The notes beneath the pieces are model-generated. The model searched no databases, was not told where the DNA came from, and saw only the letters and a program-made list of their open reading frames with translations. A DNA stretch of 64,000 bases. Origin: Peronospora farinosa. Lineage: Eukaryota > Oomycota > Peronosporomycetes > Peronosporales > Peronosporaceae. Position 1 is the stretch's first letter. Each line of letters begins with the position of its first letter. This document shows positions 34,027-44,572 of this stretch, one piece after another. A program made the position numbers and the translations under genes. The stretch covers positions 46,057-110,056 of the forward strand of contig CANTFK010000760.1 of NCBI GenBank assembly GCA_947646735.1, written 5' to 3'.

Positions 34027-34071
34027 TTTGGCCTCTTATAGAAAATGGGTACAGCAAATTCCGATATCCTA

Positions 34072-34924
34072 TCATATAGAATAATACTCGAATGGTGATA
34101 TACCTGTCAAAGGTTGCACCAAGCTGAGCCAACTTGCAAGGTACCGAGGTACTTTGACCTCCGACAAAGTCTTTGTACTATCATTAGTCTGGATTTGAGC
34201 TTGCAATAATTGCATGGCAGCAGCAGTTTCACACGGATGGAGAAATGAGAATGGTTTGCCTAATATCGGGTGCTCCTCCATGGCAACAAACGTTGACCGA
34301 CCATTAGATCCAGGAAATTTAACTTCATGAGTGACAATTTCCGATGGCAATGGTAATCCATCGACTGCTGATACCCGAAAGTACAGCACCGGCGTCTGGT
34401 AAATGGTGTGGTAGACAATGTGGAATTCAAGCAATGCAGTCGTGACTTCTTGAGACTGCAACGTCGTTGAAACTTGATCGTCATTCTTCCAGTCGTACTG
34501 AAACAATGACAAATGAGTTCATTATCTCTTCTTTTCATGTTGAAAGGATGCACTAGAATGCAGTCGATATATTTGCCTCACCTCTTCAATCGGCAACAGT
34601 TCATTGGTATCTCGATCCATCTCCTTGTCATGCTTCATACTCGTATATACAGCATTTGAATGATATTGCCGAGCATTTTCACTTGACACGAGGAACGAGT
34701 TCCCATCCAAGTGCTTCAACGTTACATCAGACATGAATTTAGTGCAAAACATTATCACGAAATCATTAAAAACATACCTGTCGATAGCCATGTCTCCATT
34801 CCCACGTAGCAACACACTGCTTTTCATTCTCTACATCCTGTCGACTTGCTAGTTCATGTGATCTTCTCTGCAGCAGCTCTGCTTCCATACAAAACCTCTC
34901 GTAACTTAAGCTTCCGTCACGCAT
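34072..34924 (-). CDS. ATG10: ATG10-like E2 conjugating enzyme of autophagy
   Basis: Predicted exons 34924-34778, 34713-34582 and 34497-34072 (234 residues), all phase 0. The core fits the ATG3/ATG10 active-site domain: FHIVYHTIYQTPVLYFRV, then HPILGKPFSFLHPCET, where the Cys of HPC is the catalytic one. ATG10 transfers ATG12 to ATG5. The W-rich start (TWEWRHG) agrees with the family. The short C-terminal segment after the active site, with LSLVQPLTGI, fits ATG10 rather than ATG3. The exon 2 acceptor (TTGAAG) is weak, so residues 48-55 are less certain. It is divergent from the LMBR1 gene across 105 bp. Confidence 0.88.
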
Positions 34925-35029
34925 TAGCAAACCGTACGTACAATACCACAATAAAACCTATGCAATAGCATACATCCAAATTGATGTCCACCACATCAAC
35001 ACATACAACGTTCTTCTTCCTTCGACGTC

Positions 35030-36670
35030 ATGGACTTCTCGGCGATTCTCGTGTGGCTTCTTTATGCCAGCGTAGCACTGGCTCTTCTCTGTCTAAGCAC
35101 AGCATTCGTACTTTATGGTCAACCAAAGCATGGCACATCCTCGTTACTTGCAGATTTCGCTGGTACTTCCACTCTTAGCGCTGCACCACTTACTGTTTCC
35201 TCTCGCTTTGTCAATGGTGTTTGTATCCTGGCGCTTTATATGTCTCTCCTATGTTTATTTACAGCTCCAACTGACGTTTATTTACTGGAGAATGCACTAC
35301 CTCATCTACCAGCCAATGTACGAGCCCTTCGAGTGATGTATCAAGTTTATTTTACGACATTAGTCCTCTATTCTCTTATTGGGGCACCACTGGCTTATCA
35401 TTACGCGAAAGAGACTGAAGTTGCACACTTGACAATGAGATTCTCAGCTAAAGATCGTCTTTATGCTGCTGTTAAACGTACGGCATGTTTTCTACTGGGA
35501 TTATCGCTGCTTCTGGTCATGGTTATGGTCATATTACTCTGTGGCAAACCTGCTAGCTCGGATATTGACTGGTTGAGGCCATTGCTCAGGTTTTCATCAG
35601 ATCTTGAGACTTTTCTACGACTATTGGTGGGCATTTTTGCACTTACTGGAATGTACCTCTGGCTAGTCGTGTGTAGCCGAGGACTTGCAAGTGTGCCATT
35701 GGTGGGTTTACTCATGGAAGACCATAGTATTGACGAGAACATGACGATGTTTGAAGAATTGCTGCAGGAAAATGCGATGGAGACACAGACAACAAAGCAA
35801 ACAAGAGAAACGATACTGCAACGATATGCTGTCGAACAGCAAATGAGTGGCGCAGATCAAGAACGATTGTCGCAATTAAAGACGCGTGAAAAACTTCTTG
35901 AAGAACGTCGGGACGTGCTGCGTCTAAACTTGCAGAAATTTGCGGTGACTGGGAAACTGTCCTGTTGGAAGATTCCGATCGGTGTGATTCTGATGATACT
36001 GTCGCTACTGATCGTGATATCTATGCTCATCACCAGTATCGACAAGATGGCACACTCCAACTTTAACCGGGGATTTCTTGTAAACGCGCCAGCGTTTCCG
36101 AACCCGATGGATCTAGTGCTCGTGCTAGCATCGCGCGTCTTTCCGCTGGACTATATGGTTTTTGCAGTACTGTTCGTCTACTTGTTCACGGTCTCATTAA
36201 TAGTGCTCAAGCGCCATGGTCTGCAGTTCCTGTGTTTTCGACTGGGACGATTGCAGCCACGACTTACGTCTGCAGCTACGATGACTATGCTGTCGCTCGT
36301 GTTGATGCAACTTGCAATGTTGGGGCTTTTCGCATTGCTTACACTGGCGCCGCAGTATTCTACCTTCGGTCACCAAGTGTTCGCTGATGAGTCGGGACGC
36401 GTTATTTCTTGCACTTTAGAGGAAGCAGCCAATGCCGCTGCCGCTGCAGCCCAGTCGGGCAGTCTGCCCACTCATTGTCGGATGACACAGCTGGCACAAT
36501 TTTATAATGCTCTGGCAGTTGAGCTGCCCATGATTGGCATGGCCTTTTTTGCTGGCCAGTTTTTATTTGCCGCGGCGTTCGTTCCCTGGATTGCACATGC
36601 CTATTGCATGGCAAAGAAGCTTGATGACCCTGTCGACCCCAAGTGTCAGCGCCTGCTAGACGATCAGTAG
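35030..36670 (+). CDS. LMBR1-domain multi-pass membrane protein
   Basis: A single exon of 546 codons with about nine membrane segments (near residues 5-27, 60-80, 107-125, 150-170, 195-215, 315-340, 375-395, 415-440, 505-530). A charged helical loop lies at about 230-305. The order and the TAPTDVYLL and SLLIVISMLITSIDK segments fit the LMBR1/LMBD1 family, whose members include the lysosomal cobalamin exporter and lipocalin receptors. The exact role cannot be told. The start follows a promoter shared with ATG10. Confidence 0.85.
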   Translation: MDFSAILVWLLYASVALALLCLSTAFVLYGQPKHGTSSLLADFAGTSTLSAAPLTVSSRFVNGVCILALYMSLLCLFTAPTDVYLLENALPHLPANVRALRVMYQVYFTTLVLYSLIGAPLAYHYAKETEVAHLTMRFSAKDRLYAAVKRTACFLLGLSLLLVMVMVILLCGKPASSDIDWLRPLLRFSSDLETFLRLLVGIFALTGMYLWLVVCSRGLASVPLVGLLMEDHSIDENMTMFEELLQENAMETQTTKQTRETILQRYAVEQQMSGADQERLSQLKTREKLLEERRDVLRLNLQKFAVTGKLSCWKIPIGVILMILSLLIVISMLITSIDKMAHSNFNRGFLVNAPAFPNPMDLVLVLASRVFPLDYMVFAVLFVYLFTVSLIVLKRHGLQFLCFRLGRLQPRLTSAATMTMLSLVLMQLAMLGLFALLTLAPQYSTFGHQVFADESGRVISCTLEEAANAAAAAAQSGSLPTHCRMTQLAQFYNALAVELPMIGMAFFAGQFLFAAAFVPWIAHAYCMAKKLDDPVDPKCQRLLDDQ

Positions 36671-36924
36671 CTCTATCCAGCCTTGAGTTCGAAACCATGT
36701 GCATGCAACTAATGCTGACGGTAAGTAAAGTTGTCGCAGGGAAAGAAAACAAAAGCTGTAAAACGTAACCATGAAACTTTTAACATATGCCAATCATTCT
36801 TCACGTCTCTCTTGTGCAATGCTGTTTCGTCTTCCTAAGTTGGGTACGCTCAAGACAGTGATCTTTCGCTTATTTTCGCTCAGCTTGTTGCACTGCATCT
36901 ATTTCTCACTACTTCCACCCACCA

Positions 36925-38193
36925 TTAATGGCTGTGCGACGACGCGTTGCTAGTAGTGTCCATAGAGCTCGTACGCTCCTTACCCCCCGCAAAGAAACGA
37001 TTCTGGAACCCGCCAAAGATATTGCGGATGCCGCCGGCAGGACTGGCATCCTCGTTTAGCGGCCCATTCTGTCCGTGTTGCGAGGTATTTGAGCCCCGTG
37101 CTTCTTCAAATGCGCCAGCAGCCTGATTGGGGTCACAACCGGCTAGGAACGACTCGTACGACTGCTCGCGCTCATGCAGCAGCTCCTCTGTGCGGGTCTG
37201 CTTGGCTTCCACACGTGAGCAGACTTCCTCAAAGGCCTTCTTGGCAGCAGCGTACTCCTTTTGCAAAGCATCCAGATCATGCTTAATCCCCACGAGTTCA
37301 TGCTCACTCTGCTGGATGCTGCGCAGTGCTGGTGACTCTTCATCAATCTTCAGGCACTTGATCGAGTATTTCACTGCCGACAGCCAATTGTCTCCGTAGA
37401 CACAGAACAAGTGCTCACCTTTTTCCAGTGGCACAGTACGTCGCACTTCAAAGAGCGACAATTTGCTGAATATCTCGGGTAACTCCGAGTCGCTATTGGC
37501 ATTAGGCCACATGTCTGGATTCAAGTCCATAAGCTCTACCGTACTCGACAAGTACATGTCTGCAGCAGTACATCGTGCTTTCTTGACTGACTCTTGTACC
37601 ATTCGTACAGCTCCATGTTGGTCAAAAAGCACCAATTTAAACTTACTTTTCGTAGCTGAACGACACATAAAGACCACTGATTCTCGATCTTTATCGACTT
37701 GTAATTTGTAAAAATGAGCGTCCTGTTTGTCCACTTTAGCATGACGTTCCATTCCAAAAACAATTTGTGTGACATGTGGCAATTGGGTCGAATTGTTTCG
37801 ATCATCACAAAGATCTCTAGCAGCTGATAAGACCGACTGTGATATTTGGGTAGGAATGGGCATACCAATTTTAGTAAAAAGAGCACCCACAACACGTCCA
37901 AAGCCTCCCATTGATTCGACATCTACACTTTCAAATTCCATATCTTTTCCATTTTCACCTGCAACGTCATATTGACGACGTTTATTAGGATCACTAAGTA
38001 CGGCATAAGCGGCACTTGCGAGTTTAAACTTGTCAGCAGCTTCAATTGAACCAGCATTACGATCGGGATGATACTTCAGTGCTAGTTTACGGTATGCCGT
38101 CTTGATCTCGAGCTCACTTGCTGATGTTTCTACACCAAGTATTTTGTATAAGTTTGTGCATTCATCAGGCTGCTTGGGCACAGGCTCACTCAT
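36925..38193 (-). CDS. Type III J-domain protein with coiled coil (ARG1-like)
   Basis: A single exon, 422 residues. The J domain lies at residues 13-77 with HPD in ALKYHPDRN and helix IV in [12 protein letters not shown]. The central part ([18 protein letters not shown], later [20 protein letters not shown]) resembles plant ARG1 and ARL proteins. A coiled coil follows at about 300-360. There is no Gly/Phe-rich region or zinc finger. It should stimulate an Hsp70; plant relatives act in gravitropism and membrane traffic, but a function in this organism is not known. It ends head-on with the LMBR1 gene, about 250 bp apart. Confidence 0.87.
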   Translation of the reverse strand: MSEPVPKQPDECTNLYKILGVETSASELEIKTAYRKLALKYHPDRNAGSIEAADKFKLASAAYAVLSDPNKRRQYDVAGENGKDMEFESVDVESMGGFGRVVGALFTKIGMPIPTQISQSVLSAARDLCDDRNNSTQLPHVTQIVFGMERHAKVDKQDAHFYKLQVDKDRESVVFMCRSATKSKFKLVLFDQHGAVRMVQESVKKARCTAADMYLSSTVELMDLNPDMWPNANSDSELPEIFSKLSLFEVRRTVPLEKGEHLFCVYGDNWLSAVKYSIKCLKIDEESPALRSIQQSEHELVGIKHDLDALQKEYAAAKKAFEEVCSRVEAKQTRTEELLHEREQSYESFLAGCDPNQAAGAFEEARGSNTSQHGQNGPLNEDASPAGGIRNIFGGFQNRFFAGGKERTSSMDTTSNASSHSH

Positions 38194-38829
38194 GCTTTAC
38201 AACCAAATACGAGACTTTGTAAGGAGAAAAGTAAATGTGGAAGAAGAAGAAGGAACTGGTCTGTGAGGTCTTTACTATAGCACTGGTAAGTGCGACGGTG
38301 AAAATTCCAGTTAGAAGACGAACTTGTCTAAAACGATATACCTGGTATCGATCAATTATGACAAGTTAATCGTTATGGCAGTATTTGATTCTACTGAATG
38401 GGTGCCTGGACGGGATGAAGGCAGTATCACTTTTAACAAGTTGGCAGCTTGTCATGTGATTTTTTAAACATCTTTACAAGGCGCGCATAGCCAGTCAATG
38501 CAACGTCAGCCAAGTACGTACTCAACAAGGTTGAAGCAAATAGAAGAACCAAACAAAGAAGACACACAGCCCCCTTCCTCTTATTCTTTACCGAGCTCAC
38601 TCACCTGTTCTGCCACCGTTCTTCTCTCGCCACCTCTTCGTTTCACTCTCGTCGACCCTCTATTCCCCAATCGTTCCTACCACTTGGTTCTACATTGATT
38701 TGGTCCGCGTATCTCGTCGCCTCGCCACATCTTCTCCGTCCATCTTCAAAGCTTTTTCGCAACCAACGACGCCTTGACAATACAATGCACCACGCTACTG
38801 GATGGGGAACATTCTCACTAATGGGGCTC
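38194..38829. other. Intergenic region between the J-domain gene and eIF4A
   Basis: Holds the J-domain gene promoter and the 3' UTR of eIF4A. Pyrimidine-rich near 38570-38700. No gene seen. Confidence 0.5.
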
Positions 38830-40147
38830 TTAAATAAGATCCGCAACGTTCATGGGCATCTCATCGATCTGCGTGTTGTAAAATTGCTCAATATCGCGCA
38901 GGTATCGCACATCGTTGTGCGTCAAAAAGTTAATGGCCACACCCTTACGACCGAAACGACCCGAACGACCGATACGATGGATGTAGTTTTCACGGTTCGT
39001 GGGCAGGTCGTAATTTATGACCAGCGACACCTGCTGCACATCGATACCACGGGCAAGCAAGTCCGTGGTAATCAACACACGCGAAGAACCCGAACGGAAC
39101 TCACGCATAATAATGTCACGCTCACGCTGTTCCATGTCACCGTGCATGGCCGACACCGTAAAGTCCTTCGACTGCATCTTCTCAGTCAACCAATCCACTT
39201 TTCGGCGCGTGTTGCAGTAAATGATGGCCTGTGTAATGGTCAACGTTTCGTACAGATCGCACAACGTGTCGAACTTCCACTCCTCGCGGTCAATGGCAAT
39301 GAAGAATTGCTTGATACCTTCAAGAGTCAATTCATCGCGCTTCACAAGGATGCGGATGGGTTCGCGCATGAAGCGGTGGGTCACCTCAAGCACGTCCATA
39401 GGCATCGTAGCCGAAAATAGAGCAACTTGCACCTTCTCAGGCAAAAACCGGAAGACTTCGTAGATCTGGTCCTTAAAACCGCGGGACAGCATCTCATCGG
39501 CTTCATCCAAGACAAACATCTTGACCTCATCCGTGCGCAGAGCACGACGATTGATCATGTCGCCTACACGGCCAGGAGTGCCCACCACAATGTGCACACC
39601 CTGCTGCAAAGTACGGATATCGTCGCGTACGGCGGTACCACCGACACAGGCGTGCACCTGGACACTCATATAGTCACCAATAGCAATCACGACCTTGACA
39701 ATCTGCTGAGCCAGCTCACGTGTAGGCGCAAGGATCAGTGCTTGCGTTTCCTTGAGACCAATGTCGATTTTTTGCAAAATCGACACGGCAAATGTAGCTG
39801 TCTTACCGGTACCAGATTGAGCCTGCGCAATGCAATCATGGCCGAGTAAAATGGGCTTTACAGCACGTTGTTGAATAGCTGATGGTTTTTCAAACCCATA
39901 AGCGTAGATACCACGAAGAAGATCCTCACGCAGTTCCATGCCATCAAACGTTTCAATCACTTCATCCCAGTTCGTCTCAATGTCTCCTTCACTGAGATGA
40001 ACCTGCTCGTCCTGCTCTTCTTCGACGTTTTCACTGCATAAATGAATATCATACATGTTGTTATTATCCAAAGAGAAATAGATATATTGTCGTTTTTTTG
40101 ATGGGATTTGGAGCTTACGTCGGTTTGCGCTCTTCTACGTCAGCCAT
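38830..40147 (-). CDS. EIF4A: Eukaryotic initiation factor 4A, DEAD-box helicase
   Basis: Predicted exons 40147-40119 and 40033-38830 (410 residues), the length of eIF4A. All helicase motifs are present: [13 protein letters not shown] (Walker A), [27 protein letters not shown] (DEAD), [26 protein letters not shown] and [11 protein letters not shown]. It unwinds mRNA leaders as part of eIF4F. The first exon codes only ten residues ([10 protein letters not shown]). It is divergent from the importin gene across 304 bp. Confidence 0.97.
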
Positions 40148-40451
40148 GATTGATCAAGTGGAGTTTTTTTACTAAACTCTACGACAAAGTGCGTAAATGT
40201 GGTGAGAAGCAGGGGAAAAAGTACGTGGAAACAAATGGGTTCCGTAGTCTTCCTCGTTGTTGTATTTTGGATATGAAGGAGGAAGGGATAAAGAGCGCCC
40301 CGTCACTAACTTGAATTTTGTATGTCCTCCAAAGTGGGTGGCCAGCAGACTGTCCCGTCCCAGATACTACCTGGTAGTCAAACTGTAAACTACCAAGTGA
40401 TGTCCTGCACTTCAACTAAAAAAGCACACTATAAAATTACATTCACTCCTG
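40148..40451. promoter_or_regulatory. Divergent promoter region, eIF4A / importin-11
   Basis: The 304 bases between two divergent starts. I see no clear Inr consensus. An ACTACCWGGTAG-type pair lies at 40366-40399 (CTACCTGGTAG and CTACCAAGTG) but it is imperfect. Confidence 0.4.
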
Positions 40452-43400
40452 ATGGCAGCACATGACGTCAGTCGGATGCGGGAGCTGCTTGTCCAGAGTC
40501 TGCGTGCTTCAGAACCACAGCGCTCAGCAGCTGAAAAGGACTTGCAACAGCTACAACGCTGTCAATTGACTGCTCCGTTTCTCATTGCGCTGCTGAAAAT
40601 GTGTGTGGCGATGCCCAACACTGACGGGACGCAACGCAACCAGCTGCAACTTGCCTCCGAAGACGTGGACGTGCGTCTGCTGGCTGTTTTATGGCTAAAA
40701 CACTACCTTAAGACACAGTGGAAGTCAAAAAAGACCAACACTCTGCTCTCGGACGAAGAGCACGTCCATGTACGTGGTCTGTTGCTGTTTGCGGCCCTTT
40801 ATGAGCCACAGCAGACAGTAGCGCTTCATCTATCGCTTATAGTCGCTACTATTGCTCGGACGGAGTTTCCAGCTCAGTGGACATTTGAGACGTTATTTCC
40901 AATGATGTTGCAGCCATTGAGACGGCAGGATGGAGTTGTAAACTTGTCAAACGAGAGACGAGGAGTGGACGTGTGTTACCGCGTCGTGAAGGAACTGGCA
41001 GCTAGACGACTCATGCTGCATCGTAAACAGTTTGCAATGCTCAGTGTGGAGCTACTGCCATTGTTGCTACAGTACTGGACAGCTACGGCTACGCAGTTTA
41101 ATGAGTTTTTGCAGGCACAGAAAGAGGCGACGGAGTTGACAAGTGCACAAAAAGCTGCAGCTATTATATCAGCATTAACAACAGGAGCAGAGCAACTGGA
41201 GGTCCTGACAACGACAACGAAACTCATCTCGACGATGCTGCTGAATGCGTTTAAAGACTTGGCAGCGCTGCAGAATGGCGACCTAATGCGCTCCGCATTG
41301 GTTGAGTTTTACAATCAGCTAGAGAGACTGTTGAAATTTAGACAGTCGTTTGTTGCGCTGGTAAAGTCTGAGGTGGACATATTTGAGACTCGTGCAGAGG
41401 TAGAAAAGTCGATTCGAATGCTTGACAAGTGCTTGCATCGCATCGCAGCAATAGTCGTTGGTGTGCAGTACTCGTACCCGATGGAGTTTCGAGAATACCT
41501 ACCACCGTACCTTATGCTGTTCTGGAACGTCCTCAATTCGTTCGCCGACAATTACTCAACTGCGCTTTCATCGCCCAGGCAGCCACAGATTGATGCGCTC
41601 CAATTCTTTGCTAACGTACTGAGCTGCCGACTGTATAAAAATGAAAGCCTCTCTGGTCCTGATGGGACGACGCGAATTATGTCAAAGGTCATCACAGCCG
41701 CAGGAGATGTCGCACTAACAGACACAATGGTACTGGAAGCGCAAGCAGCAGTACAGGCATTTCTTACACAAAGCGAGGATCGTTTTACATCTATGATGAA
41801 TCTCGTGGTGATGCGCTACATGCACCTGACTGCTACGGACTTGGAAGAGTGGCAGAGTGATCCGGAGGCGTATTGCACTCTGATGGAGAGCTTGACAGCA
41901 AAGGAGTCGGTGCGAACCTGTGCTGAAAATGTTTTCTTGACGCTGGTGCAGAACTTTCCAAATCAAACGATTCCGGCACTGACGCAGATGATCTCGGCTG
42001 CCTCGACATATCTCATGGAACTCAGCCGTGGTCAGGTATCTGATGCTAGTGACGATCGACGAATTCTCGACACGGATGCCGTGCTTTTAGCAATTGGTCT
42101 GGGCTGCTATGACCTTCACAATTGTTTCGAGTTTGAACCCTGGTTTCTTACCAACCTTGTGCCAATCCTCGTACACCCTGACGCTACAGTCGGGTCGGTC
42201 AACGGACAACCCGTTTTGCGCTTCCGTATTGTGTGGCTCGTCAGTTGTTGGCTAGCGCAGCTGACATCAAGTGTCCGACCGCCACTTTACGATGCGTTGC
42301 TTAATTCGTCGGCGTTCTTTTTCCAGGTGGATGCCGACGTTGCTCTTAAGCTGCGTATTATTCAGACACTAGAGTCTATGGTAAATGACTGGGGATTTGA
42401 GCACGATGCGTTTGCTCCATTCTTGCCGCGGGCGTTAGAGTGCTTATTTGCATTATTTCCGCAAGCAAAAGAATCTGAAAGCAAAATTAAAGTGCTGGGG
42501 TGTCTGGAGGCAATAGTTCAAGCGTGTGGTGTGCACATTAATAGCTTCTGTCATCAGATTAGTGCGCCTCTACCTGAGCTGTGGACAAACGAAAGTGACG
42601 CTAGCAACCTTGTGCGCGGAAAGCTTCTCCAGCTTATGACGAAACTCCTTCAAAATGTGAAGGAAGCACAGAAAACCCTTGTGAATGTGCAAGTGGAGGA
42701 TGGTAGCGTACATACACTGTTGAACATGTGCGTACAGGTCGTTCGATTTGCGACTGATGTATTAAACCCTGAAGAAGTATTTTTGATGGAAAGTGGACTC
42801 GAACTCTGGAACGAAACTCTTGAAGTATCGACAGTGTACACTGAGGAGCTCCACGTACTCTTTGGGAATGTATTGCGTCTTATGGAACGTGATTATGAGC
42901 ATGTGTCGTTAGTGCTATATGTATTGAAGCAGTACTTGCGACTAGGCAAGATGCAATTCTGGCAGAGTTACCACGTAAGTGTTTCGGGGCTTTTACGAAG
43001 CTTGATTGGTCACGTTAAACCAGAGGCTTCCCTGCAGATTGTTCAAGTGGCAGAGATCGTAGTCGCTACTATTCCAGCGGATCAAGTGGGTGAATTAATG
43101 CCCGTGGTAAAGGCGATGGTGGAAGCATGCATCACTTTACAGCAAAAAGAGCATAAACATGAGCCGGAGACTGTTGTTGCCGGATACTTGAGCGTCGTGG
43201 CCAGGCTGATGATAATTGACTTCGACTTTACGCTGAAGACTTTACTGGGAAATGATCACACTGTGCTGCAGTTGCTGGTGGATGCAATGCTTAGACTGTT
43301 TTACACTGTTGGTTCGTCTCCTTTGACGCCATTGAGACGGAAGGTGTGGGCACTTGCATTAGGCTCGACTCTCATGCCAATGGAGCAGCAGCTGCTAGAG

Positions 43401-43715
43401 AGAACGGGCCAGGTGCTGGAGATCTGTGTTGAGGTAATAGAAGATGAACAAGAGGAGCAAAAACAGAGACAGGCTGCTGAAAGTGCAGATAGCGACGAGA
43501 ATGGCGCTCGGTCTGGGGTCTATCGCGCTTTCCAAGCTCACCACAAAATGCAGCAGCAACAACCGAGGGAAGAAGATGTCCCTTTATTAGCGTTAGACTT
43601 GAAGGCGTTTGTCTGTAGAAGATTAAATGACCTTGCGGCCAAGCTGGGTACCAGCACTTTCGACCGACTGCTGGAAACAGTGGACTCGTCCGTGTTACGC
43701 AAGTTCCAGTCGTAA
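40452..43715 (+). CDS. IPO11: Importin-11-like nuclear transport receptor
   Basis: A single exon of 1087 codons, a typical length for an importin-beta superfamily receptor. The N-terminal importin-beta domain lies at residues about 15-100 (SAAEKDLQQL, WLKHYLKTQWK). HEAT-like helical pairs run to the end. The blocks TEFPAQW, YRVVKELAARRL and GVQYSYPMEFREYLPPYL match importin-11 better than importin-7 or exportins. In animals importin-11 brings UBE2E enzymes and rpL12 into the nucleus. The Glu/Gln-rich insert at about 995-1050 is unusual for the family. A J or Ran-binding site is not visible by eye beyond the N-terminal fold. Confidence 0.9.
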   Translation: MAAHDVSRMRELLVQSLRASEPQRSAAEKDLQQLQRCQLTAPFLIALLKMCVAMPNTDGTQRNQLQLASEDVDVRLLAVLWLKHYLKTQWKSKKTNTLLSDEEHVHVRGLLLFAALYEPQQTVALHLSLIVATIARTEFPAQWTFETLFPMMLQPLRRQDGVVNLSNERRGVDVCYRVVKELAARRLMLHRKQFAMLSVELLPLLLQYWTATATQFNEFLQAQKEATELTSAQKAAAIISALTTGAEQLEVLTTTTKLISTMLLNAFKDLAALQNGDLMRSALVEFYNQLERLLKFRQSFVALVKSEVDIFETRAEVEKSIRMLDKCLHRIAAIVVGVQYSYPMEFREYLPPYLMLFWNVLNSFADNYSTALSSPRQPQIDALQFFANVLSCRLYKNESLSGPDGTTRIMSKVITAAGDVALTDTMVLEAQAAVQAFLTQSEDRFTSMMNLVVMRYMHLTATDLEEWQSDPEAYCTLMESLTAKESVRTCAENVFLTLVQNFPNQTIPALTQMISAASTYLMELSRGQVSDASDDRRILDTDAVLLAIGLGCYDLHNCFEFEPWFLTNLVPILVHPDATVGSVNGQPVLRFRIVWLVSCWLAQLTSSVRPPLYDALLNSSAFFFQVDADVALKLRIIQTLESMVNDWGFEHDAFAPFLPRALECLFALFPQAKESESKIKVLGCLEAIVQACGVHINSFCHQISAPLPELWTNESDASNLVRGKLLQLMTKLLQNVKEAQKTLVNVQVEDGSVHTLLNMCVQVVRFATDVLNPEEVFLMESGLELWNETLEVSTVYTEELHVLFGNVLRLMERDYEHVSLVLYVLKQYLRLGKMQFWQSYHVSVSGLLRSLIGHVKPEASLQIVQVAEIVVATIPADQVGELMPVVKAMVEACITLQQKEHKHEPETVVAGYLSVVARLMIIDFDFTLKTLLGNDHTVLQLLVDAMLRLFYTVGSSPLTPLRRKVWALALGSTLMPMEQQLLERTGQVLEICVEVIEDEQEEQKQRQAAESADSDENGARSGVYRAFQAHHKMQQQQPREEDVPLLALDLKAFVCRRLNDLAAKLGTSTFDRLLETVDSSVLRKFQS

Positions 43716-44572
43716 TAGGTTTGCTCAGCAAGGCATGATGCAATTTTGATTGTGGAGTTATAGTAACTTGACGCTTTTGACTCATGGTCTGTCTTCTCTT
43801 GTGTGGCTGCTTGCAAGGGTAACTTTGGCGCTCCGGTAAACTTGGTATTTTCGTCAAGCTGACCTTTAGTGGAGTGGCCGTGCGTCAGTGGAGTGGCCGT
43901 GCGTGTGGAGTGACCGTGCTCAGTCAACAAACATGCAACATCCAATCCTTCTAAACCACGCTTCCCTTTCAGCTTACAACCACCCCCCCTCTAAAAAACC
44001 ATTTCCAAAAAAAATTTAAATTATTAATTTAAAAACCCAACAATATTTTTTGGAAAATATAGTTCCACATGAACGAGTTCGAAGCTTCATCGCAATATCT
44101 ATTCGAGAATTATCAAAGCAGCAATGCAATGAGCTCTTTGGTTTACTAATTACTTGCCTGCCGATGAATTCATCTACGTAATCACTCCGTTCAGGTGCTT
44201 ATTAATCGCTTCATTGATGCATATACTACACTTCATGCACGCACATATGTGTCGTTCGTTGATACGCTTCTTATTGTAACATGCTGCAAAATGGATTGCA
44301 CTGATCAAAGTCCGAATCATTCTTCATGAGCTAGCAGCTTTGGTCAAATAAATGACCAATTGGGATACACGTCCAGAGACAGAATATCAACAGTGGATCA
44401 AACTCCTGCAGACCAGCTGTACGTGCTCAAGAAGTGATAATAATGAAAGCTGCATTCGAGCTTATTTGTCACATTATTTGTAGTTTTAGATTTTGAGCAA
44501 ACCGGTACAGTGTTCCATATATCTAGAATCAACCAGATCACCCCTATTTTTAATGAAAATATTCTAATAAGC
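43716..44572. other. Intergenic region with short repeats
   Basis: A 19-bp direct repeat (AGTGGAGTGGCCGTGCGTC-like) occurs two and a half times at 43868-43923. An AT-rich imperfect inverted repeat lies at 44012-44058. No gene is supported; the promoter of EPL1 should be in the last part. Confidence 0.5.

Noticed and set aside
38695..39420. 241-codon frame on the plus strand
   Set aside because: It is the antisense shadow of eIF4A.
44012..44058. AT-rich imperfect inverted repeat
   Set aside because: Low complexity makes such pairing likely by chance.
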